Shown here one piece after another: positions 1 to 4,507 of a stretch of 5,754 nt of DNA. Position numbers and translations under genes: made by a program. Each line of letters opens with the position of its first letter. Within the stretch, counting starts at the first letter, position 1. Below the pieces are notes generated by a model. It made no database searches. It saw only the letters and a program-made list of their open reading frames with translations, and was not told the DNA's origin. Location: NCBI GenBank assembly GCA_005776735.1, contig SXOM01000448.1, positions 1 through 5,754 of the forward strand, in the 5' to 3' direction. This DNA comes from Pseudomonadota bacterium. GTDB lineage: Bacteria; Myxococcota_A; UBA796; SXON01.

Positions 1-142
1 CGCACCTGTGCGGACTGCCACACCCCCGCGGCCGCGCTGGGGCTCGGCGCCTGCACGATCGACCTCGCGTCGTTTCGTTTCACGCCGACCGCGCGCCGGC
101 CTCGGCCCGCTTCGGGACGGTCGCGGCGCGGACGCCGGATGA
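1..142 (+). CDS. 3' end of a c-type (multihaem) cytochrome gene, partial, with an apparent frame slip
   Basis: The gene enters from the left edge of the window. In frame 1 the first residues read RTCADCHTPAAALGLG, which contains a CxxCH haem-c attachment motif (Cys codons 7-9 and 16-18, His 19-21), followed by a stretch ending in RFTPT near base 90. The ALGLG and FTP elements recall the last haem segment of multihaem cytochromes; this is recalled, not searched. Third positions in frame 1 are about 90% G/C for bases 1-90, versus about 60% in frame 2, so frame 1 looks genuinely coding there. Frame 1, however, has no stop until 2229, deep inside the next gene. After about base 90, frame 2 looks more coding and ends at TGA 140-142 with AGLGPLRDGRGADAG. 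The simplest reading is a one-base slip (mutation or sequencing error) near the start of the repeat at 91-130. The product would be an exported electron-transfer protein, possibly a redox partner of the operon downstream. Confidence 0.5.
   Translation, partial: APVRTATPPRPRWGSAPARSTSRRFVSRRPRAGLGPLRDGRGADAG
91..130 (+). repeat. Left copy of a 40-bp inverted repeat flanking the operon
   Basis: Bases 91-130 match the reverse complement of 5691-5730 at 39 of 40 positions. The only mismatch is base 96, so 97-130 is a perfect 34-base match. Similarity drops beyond both ends, although four bases (133-136) and the TGA at 140-142 still line up. The copy has weak internal symmetry: 92-98 can pair with 124-130 around a small CCCG-CTT-CGGG hairpin at 106-116. 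It lies over the end of the cytochrome-like gene, where its reading frame appears to change. It could be a dispersed genomic repeat, one end of an inserted segment, or a shared gene 3' end. Confidence 0.85.
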
Positions 143-185
143 AACGTTCCGTTGCGTCCCTGGCCCGGCGCCGAACACGATGTTC
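141..185 (+). promoter_or_regulatory. Two small dyads upstream of the promoter, candidate activator-binding sites
   Basis: Two inverted-repeat elements with GAA/TTC edges lie in the gap before the operon. The first is GAAACGTTC at 141-149, with an AACGTT core. The second is GAACACGATGTTC at 173-185, with perfect 5-bp arms and a 3-nt spacer. Their centres are 34 bp apart and fall about 102 and 68 bp upstream of the predicted start of transcription. Sigma-54 promoters need an enhancer-binding activator that binds dyads at such distances, so position and form fit. The arms are short and chance is a real alternative. Confidence 0.3.
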
Positions 186-219
186 CAGCGAATTGTCCAA
201 ACAACAGGCCCGTGATCGC

Positions 220-236
220 CTGGCAGGCTTCTTGCA
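220..236 (+). promoter_or_regulatory. Sigma-54 (RpoN) -24/-12 promoter of the operon
   Basis: The sequence CTGGCAGGCTTCTTGCA matches the sigma-54 consensus YTGGCACG-N4-TTGCW at every conserved position except one (G for C at the sixth base of TGGCAC). The invariant GG (222-223) and GC (234-235) are separated by exactly 10 nt, the spacing the family requires. Transcription is predicted to start near 247, leaving a leader of only about 13 nt with a ribosome binding site directly before the GTG at 260. If real, operon expression depends on a signal-responsive enhancer-binding ATPase encoded elsewhere. No convincing sigma-70 pair stands out in the gap. Confidence 0.65.
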
Positions 237-237
237 T

Positions 238-253
238 CTCTCGCCGGCGAGAG
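238..253. promoter_or_regulatory. Perfect 16-bp palindrome over the predicted transcription start
   Basis: CTCTCGCCGGCGAGAG is a perfect 8+8 palindrome centred between 245 and 246. It begins just after the -12 element, covers the predicted transcription start (about 247), and its right arm overlaps the ribosome binding site. A repressor dimer bound here would block the promoter. If transcription began further upstream, the RNA could instead form a CTCTCG/CGAGAG hairpin that hides the ribosome binding site. Confidence 0.4.
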
Positions 254-254
254 G
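249..254 (+). promoter_or_regulatory. Ribosome binding site that fixes the GTG start at 260
   Basis: GAGAGG at 249-254 lies 5 nt before GTG 260-262. This supports the GTG start over the in-frame ATG at 152, which would put the twin-arginine motif more than 40 residues into the protein and place the sigma-54 promoter inside the gene. Confidence 0.65.
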
Positions 255-259
255 CAGAC

Positions 260-2482
260 GTGAAGGACCTGAACCGACGACAGTTCATCCAGATCGGGAG
301 CGGGGGCGCCGCCGCGGTGGCCGTGGGCTCGGGGCTCACGACCCGCCTCTGGGGCCTGGACGGCGATCCGACGCCCAACCCGGAAACCGACGGCGACCGC
401 GTGGTCGCGACCTTCTGCGAGATGTGCTTCTGGAAGTGTGGCGTGCTCGCCCACACCAAGGGCGGGGTGGTCACCAAGATCGAGGGCAACCCCGACCACC
501 CGTTGTCGAAGGGGCGTCTGTGCCCCCGCGGTACCGGCGGGATCGGCCTGCTGTACGACCCGGACCGACTGCGCACGCCGCTGATCCGCAAGACCGGCGC
601 ACGGGGCGAAGCGACCTTCGTCGAAGCGAGCTGGGACGAAGCGCTCGATCTCGTGGCCGACAAGATGAAGGCGGTGAAGGCGACACACGGCGCCGAAGCG
701 TTCGCGATGTTCAACCACGGCTACGGCGCGTCGTTCTTCAAGACGCTCATGGGCGCGTACGGCAGCCACTCCGTCGCCGCGCCGTCGTACGCGCAGTGTC
801 GAGGGTCGCGCGACGTCGCCATCCAGCTCACGTTCGGCGCGCCCATCGGCAGCCCCGAGTACCTCGACATCGAGAACACCCGCGTGCTCACCCTCATCGG
901 GTCGCACCTCGGCGAGAACATGCACAACACCCAGGTGCAGGAGTTCGCCGCGATGCTCGAGCGCGGCGGCGAGCTGGTCGTGGTCGATCCCCGCTTCTCC
1001 ACGGCGGCCGGAAAGGCGCGGTACTGGCTCCCGATCAAGCCGGGCACCGACCTGGCCCTGTTGTTGGCGTGGGCCCACGTCATCGTGAAGGAGAAGCTGT
1101 ACGACGCGGCGTTCGTCGCGGACTGGACGGTGGGGTTCGAACAGCTCCAAGCCCACCTCGCCGACAAGACGCCCGAGTGGGCGTGGGCGCGCACGAGCAT
1201 CGCCCCCGAACGGATCGTCGAGACCGCGCGGTTCATCGCCGGCGCGCGGCCCGCTTCGTTGGTGCACCCCGGCCGGCACACCTCCTGGACGGGCGACGAC
1301 ACCCAGCGCGGCCGCGCCATCGCCATCCTCAACGCGCTGTTGGGGAGCTGGGGCCGCCCCGGTGGCATCTTCCTGCCGGACAAGATGAAGGTGCCGGCGA
1401 CCACGCTCCCGCCGATGCCGACGGTGGCCCGCAAGGCCGCCGACACGCCGAAGGGCGCCATCTTCCCCTTCCAGGACGAGGGCCTCGCCCACGGGCTGCG
1501 CGACGCGTCGATCCCGGGCACCGCCGAGTACGACATCAAGGGATGGATGGTCTACGGCTCCAACCTCGTGCAGTCGTTGCCTCAGCCCCAGAAGACCCTC
1601 GAAGCGCTCCAGGCGCTCGACTTCGTGGTCGCCATCGACGTGCTCCCCACCGAGATCACCGGCTGGGCCGACGTGGTGCTCCCCGAGTGCACCTACCTCG
1701 AACGGTGGGACGACCTCGCGATCACCCCGTGGAAGGAGCCGTTCGTCGCGGTGCGGCAACCGGCGGTGGAGCCGATGTACGACAGTCGGCCCGGCTGGTG
1801 GATCGCCAAGGAGCTCGCCAAACGCCTGGGGGCCGAAGCGTACTTCCCGTGGGAGACCGCCGAGGCGATGGTCAAGGCCCGCCTCGAAGCGGCCCACCTC
1901 GACGTCGCGAAGACCGTGGCGACCGGAGTGGCGTCGAAGGGGCGGGCGCCGGTGACCGTCGACGAGGGCGCGGCGCTGGTCTTCGGGACGCCGTCCGGCA
2001 AGGTCGAACTGTTCAGCCAACAGATGGTGGACAGCGGCCTCCCCGGTCTCCCCGACTACACCGCACCGCCCGCGCCCGCGCCGGATCAGTTCCACCTGCT
2101 CTCCGGGCGCGCGCCCACCCACACCTTCGGGCGGACCACCAACAACCGCTTCTTGAGCGAGGTGTACGCCGAGAACGAGGTGTGGCTCAACGTGCTCGCC
2201 GCCAAGGAGCTGGGCCTGAACCATGGTGAGCGCGTGGTCCTGGTGAACCAGGACGGCAAGCGGAGCGCGCCGATCCGGCTCAAGGTCACCCAACGCATCC
2301 GGCCCGACTGTGTGTACATGGTGCACGGGTACGGCCACACCGACAAGCGCCTGCGCTTCGCGGCCGGGCGCGGCGCCGACGACCAGGAGCTGGTGAGCCG
2401 GGTGCGCATCGACCCGGTCATGGGCGGCACCGGCATGAACGTCAACTTCGTCCGCGTCGAGCGGGCGGCGGAGTCCGCATGA
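260..2482 (+). CDS. Tat-exported molybdopterin oxidoreductase, polysulfide/thiosulfate reductase (PsrA/PhsA) type catalytic subunit
   Basis: From the GTG the protein is 740 residues, the usual size for PsrA/PhsA-type subunits. It opens with a Tat signal: Arg6-Arg7 in NRRQFIQIG, then a Gly/Ala/Val hydrophobic stretch to about residue 25. The Mo/W-bis-MGD fold follows. A [4Fe-4S] motif has Cys53, Cys56, Cys60 and Cys88 (CEMCFWKC, then LCPRG); Arg90 sits at the Lys/Arg position between cluster and pterin. Cys180 in SYAQCRGSRD (TGT at 797-799) is the likely Mo ligand, as in Cys-ligated Psr, Phs, Ttr and Arr enzymes. The C-terminal dinucleotide-binding domain runs from about residue 611 to the end and carries the GYGH and DPVMGGTGMNVNFVRV elements typical of the Psr/Phs group. 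By family knowledge it reduces (or oxidises) a sulfur-type substrate outside the inner membrane, with the next two genes as partners. Selenium or arsenic oxyanion activity is possible in this superfamily. TtrA and ArrA are usually longer. The stop overlaps the next start (ATGA). Confidence 0.92.
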   Translation: MKDLNRRQFIQIGSGGAAAVAVGSGLTTRLWGLDGDPTPNPETDGDRVVATFCEMCFWKCGVLAHTKGGVVTKIEGNPDHPLSKGRLCPRGTGGIGLLYDPDRLRTPLIRKTGARGEATFVEASWDEALDLVADKMKAVKATHGAEAFAMFNHGYGASFFKTLMGAYGSHSVAAPSYAQCRGSRDVAIQLTFGAPIGSPEYLDIENTRVLTLIGSHLGENMHNTQVQEFAAMLERGGELVVVDPRFSTAAGKARYWLPIKPGTDLALLLAWAHVIVKEKLYDAAFVADWTVGFEQLQAHLADKTPEWAWARTSIAPERIVETARFIAGARPASLVHPGRHTSWTGDDTQRGRAIAILNALLGSWGRPGGIFLPDKMKVPATTLPPMPTVARKAADTPKGAIFPFQDEGLAHGLRDASIPGTAEYDIKGWMVYGSNLVQSLPQPQKTLEALQALDFVVAIDVLPTEITGWADVVLPECTYLERWDDLAITPWKEPFVAVRQPAVEPMYDSRPGWWIAKELAKRLGAEAYFPWETAEAMVKARLEAAHLDVAKTVATGVASKGRAPVTVDEGAALVFGTPSGKVELFSQQMVDSGLPGLPDYTAPPAPAPDQFHLLSGRAPTHTFGRTTNNRFLSEVYAENEVWLNVLAAKELGLNHGERVVLVNQDGKRSAPIRLKVTQRIRPDCVYMVHGYGHTDKRLRFAAGRGADDQELVSRVRIDPVMGGTGMNVNFVRVERAAESA

Positions 2483-3018
2483 GCACCCGCTACGCGATGG
2501 TCGTCGACACCCGCCTGTGCGTCGCGTGCAAGGCGTGCGTGCTGGCGTGCAAGGCCGAGAACGCGATCCCCGAGGGCTACTGTCGGGACTGGCTCGTGGA
2601 GGAGGTGCGCGGGGAGTACCCGAACCTCACCGCCGAGAACCGGTCCGAACGGTGCAACCAGTGCTCCAACGCGCCGTGTGTCAGTGCGTGCCCGACCGGC
2701 GCGTCGCACGTCGCCGACGGGGGCATCGTCCTGGTCACCCCCGACAAGTGTACGGGCTGCAAGGCGTGTATGTCGGCGTGCCCCTACGACGCGCGGTACG
2801 TGACACCCGACGGGTACGTGGACAAGTGTACGTTCTGTATCCACCGGGTGCAGCGGGGCCAGGAGCCGGCGTGTGTCAGCATCTGCCCGACGCGCACGCT
2901 CCACTTCGGTGACCTCTCCGACCCCGACTCCACCGTGTCCCGCCTGCTCCGGTCGCGCCCCTACAAGGTGAACCACCCCGAGAGCGGCGCCGACCCCAAC
3001 GTCTACTTCCTGGTCTGA
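2479..3018 (+). CDS. Four-cluster [4Fe-4S] ferredoxin-like electron-transfer subunit (PsrB/PhsB/NrfC type)
   Basis: This 179-residue protein has sixteen ligand cysteines in four groups: Cys14/17/20/24, Cys59/62/67/71, Cys91/94/97/101 and Cys117/120/132/136. That is the pattern of the B subunit of DMSO-reductase-family A-B-C complexes, with four [4Fe-4S] clusters forming an electron wire between the membrane and molybdenum subunits. A seventeenth cysteine, Cys35, is outside the groups. There is no signal peptide of its own; related B subunits are exported with their folded Tat-bearing A subunit. Its ATG overlaps the previous stop by four bases, and GGAG at 2470-2473 is the ribosome binding site, so translation of the two is probably coupled. 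The length fits PsrB/PhsB. Family assignment is very secure; the named substrate is not. Confidence 0.95.
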   Translation: MSTRYAMVVDTRLCVACKACVLACKAENAIPEGYCRDWLVEEVRGEYPNLTAENRSERCNQCSNAPCVSACPTGASHVADGGIVLVTPDKCTGCKACMSACPYDARYVTPDGYVDKCTFCIHRVQRGQEPACVSICPTRTLHFGDLSDPDSTVSRLLRSRPYKVNHPESGADPNVYFLV

Positions 3019-3027
3019 GGTTCTTCC

Positions 3028-3978
3028 ATGCAACCCGTCGAGATCGACTTCGGACGACACAACCCGGGCGTGGACCCGCAGCTCCACATCTGGGGCTGGG
3101 AGATTCCGGCCTACCTGTTCCTGGGCGGCATGGTGGCCGGCCTGATGGTGCTCACCGCCGCGGTGGAGCTGCGCGGGGACCGGCCGCGTTCGTGGGCGAT
3201 GCAGCTCGCCCCGTTCGGCGCGCTGGGGCTCATCTCCCTCGGGATGGGCGCGTTGTTCCTCGACCTCGCGCACAAGCTCTACGTCTGGCGGTTCTACCTG
3301 GCCTTCCGTCCTGCTTCGCCGATGAGTTGGGGGGCGTGGATCCTGCTCCTGGTCTACCCCGCGCTCGCCATCCAGGGCCTCGGGGGGCTCGACGCGACCG
3401 CCCGCGGCTGGCTCACGCGGACCTTCGGCGCGCGCGCGGGCTGGGCGCTCGGGCAGGCCGACGAACACCGGACCCCCGTCCTGTGGGCGACGTTGGCCGT
3501 CGGCGTTTCACTCGGCGTGTACACCGGCCTGTTGCTCGGGACCGTGCCCGCCCGCCTCCTCTGGAACAGCGCGGCGCTCGGGCCGCTCTTCCTCGCCTCC
3601 GGGGTCTCGACCGCCGCCGCGCTGCTCCTGCTCCTCCCGCTCACCGACGACGAGCGCCACCGCACCGCGAAGCTCGACGTGGCGGCGATGCTCGCGGAGG
3701 TCGTGCTCCTCGGCATCTTCCTGGTGGGCCTCGCCTCGGGGGGCACCCCCCAACGCAGCGCCGCCCACGCGCTCCTCGGCGGCGAGTACACCGCGCCGTT
3801 CTGGGCCCTGGTGGTGCTCCTGGGCCTCGCGACGCCGCTCGCGCTCAACGCCGCCGAGAGCTGGCTCCGCCGCCCTGCCACCCGCCTCGCGCCGCTGTTG
3901 GTGCTCATCGGCGGGTACTCGCTGCGCGCCATCGTGGTTGCCGCGGGCCAGCACTCCTCCTTCGCGCTCCTTCCCTGA
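3028..3978 (+). CDS. nrfD: NrfD/PsrC-type integral membrane quinone-interacting subunit
   Basis: The 316-residue protein has eight likely membrane helices, at about residues 26-47, 57-80, 98-120, 150-172, 182-206, 218-237, 256-275 and 287-308, the number found in PsrC. Family-like segments are WGWEIPAYLFLGG near the start, the DLAHKLYVWRFY and SPMSWGAW region before and in helix 3, and YTGLLL in helix 4. In known complexes this subunit anchors the A-B pair to the membrane and exchanges electrons with menaquinol or ubiquinol, without haem. The start follows the previous stop by 9 nt; that stop is the front of a TGAGG ribosome binding site (3016-3020). The gene ends in the same TGAGG arrangement before the next gene. 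No unusual residues or truncation were noticed. Confidence 0.9.
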   Translation: MQPVEIDFGRHNPGVDPQLHIWGWEIPAYLFLGGMVAGLMVLTAAVELRGDRPRSWAMQLAPFGALGLISLGMGALFLDLAHKLYVWRFYLAFRPASPMSWGAWILLLVYPALAIQGLGGLDATARGWLTRTFGARAGWALGQADEHRTPVLWATLAVGVSLGVYTGLLLGTVPARLLWNSAALGPLFLASGVSTAAALLLLLPLTDDERHRTAKLDVAAMLAEVVLLGIFLVGLASGGTPQRSAAHALLGGEYTAPFWALVVLLGLATPLALNAAESWLRRPATRLAPLLVLIGGYSLRAIVVAAGQHSSFALLP

Positions 3979-3985
3979 GGTCGCC

Positions 3986-4507
3986 ATGACCCCCGCTCCT
4001 GCCGAACGATACTGGAACCCCTACGTCGCCGGCGTCGCGCTCGGCCTGGTGCTCACCGGCACCTACCTGGTGATGGGCTTCGGCCTCGGCGGCTCCGGCG
4101 CCGCCAACCGCGTCGCGATCGGCGCGGCGCACCTGGTCGCGCCGGCCGCGACCGAAGCGAACGCCTATTTCGGGCAGTTCGTCGGCCCTGGCAAGCACGT
4201 GCTCGACGACTGGCTGGTGTTCGAGGTGCTCGGGATGTTCCTCGGCGGGGCGCTCAGCGCCTACGCGGCGGGCCGCATGCGCTGGGAGCTCGGCGCCGCC
4301 TCGCTGATCGGGGCCGGTCCGCGGGTCGCGGCGGCCCTCGGCGGCGGGGTGCTCATGGGCGTGGCCGCCCGAATCGCCCGAGGCTGCACCTCGGGCCAGG
4401 CGCTCACCGGCGGCAGTGTCTTGTCCGTCGGGAGCTGGGTGTTCATGGTGGCGGTGTTCGCCGGCGGCTACCTCGTGGCCCCGCTGGTGAGGAGGCAATG
4501 GCGATGA
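3986..4507 (+). CDS. Half-size YeeE/YedE-family (sulfur transport) membrane protein
   Basis: This 173-residue protein has hydrophobic segments at about residues 13-32, 73-95, 114-132 and 145-168. The segment ARGCTSGQALTGG (Cys134) is a hallmark of YeeE/YedE (Sulf_transp) proteins; in TsuA-type thiosulfate permeases such cysteines line the substrate path. Full-length members carry two such halves, but this one carries only one, as in PmpA/PmpB-like small paired proteins; the other half is the next gene. It probably helps move thiosulfate or another sulfur species across the inner membrane. The ATG at 3986 is chosen because TGAGG (3976-3980) lies 5 nt before it; an ATG at 3938 would give 16 extra residues overlapping the previous gene. 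Its last bases overlap the next gene. Confidence 0.85.
   Translation: MTPAPAERYWNPYVAGVALGLVLTGTYLVMGFGLGGSGAANRVAIGAAHLVAPAATEANAYFGQFVGPGKHVLDDWLVFEVLGMFLGGALSAYAAGRMRWELGAASLIGAGPRVAAALGGGVLMGVAARIARGCTSGQALTGGSVLSVGSWVFMVAVFAGGYLVAPLVRRQWR
4490..4495 (+). promoter_or_regulatory. Ribosome binding site favouring ATG 4504 over ATG 4498
   Basis: A full AGGAGG lies at 4490-4495. It is only 2 nt from the ATG at 4498 but 8 nt from the in-frame ATG at 4504. The second is well spaced and also forms an ATGA overlap with the stop of the preceding gene (4505-4507), so it is the better start. Confidence 0.6.

Noticed and set aside
83..90. Target-site duplication at the outer edges of the inverted repeats
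   Set aside because: The bases outside the left copy and outside the right copy do not form a direct repeat. Their partial likeness is inverted, i.e. a weak extension of the repeat itself.
152..259. ATG at 152 as the start of the molybdoenzyme
   Set aside because: There is no ribosome binding site. It would bury the Tat motif 42 residues in and would place the promoter inside the gene. GTG 260 has a good site and puts the twin arginines at residues 6-7.
797..799. Possible selenocysteine at the molybdenum ligand position
   Set aside because: The codon is TGT (Cys180), not an in-frame TGA, and no other internal TGA is present in the gene.
139..2229. 696-codon open frame on the plus strand in another frame
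   Set aside because: The product is Arg/Pro-rich low-complexity sequence out of frame with the molybdoenzyme. Only its upstream extension over bases 1-90 looks coding, as the cytochrome tail.
80..2338. 752-codon open frame on the minus strand
   Set aside because: It lies opposite the molybdoenzyme gene, whose translation shows intact Fe-S, Mo-ligand and pterin-binding motifs. The minus-strand product is Arg/His/Gly-rich with no family feature, as expected for an antisense shadow in GC-rich DNA.
2086..3468. 460-codon minus-strand open frame, and similar ones at 3905-4498 and 4468-5574
   Set aside because: All mirror well-supported plus-strand genes and show Glu/Arg/His-rich composition without motifs.
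4498..4503. ATG at 4498 as the start of the last gene
   Set aside because: It is only 2 nt from AGGAGG, too close for normal initiation. ATG 4504 has 8-nt spacing. The difference is two residues.
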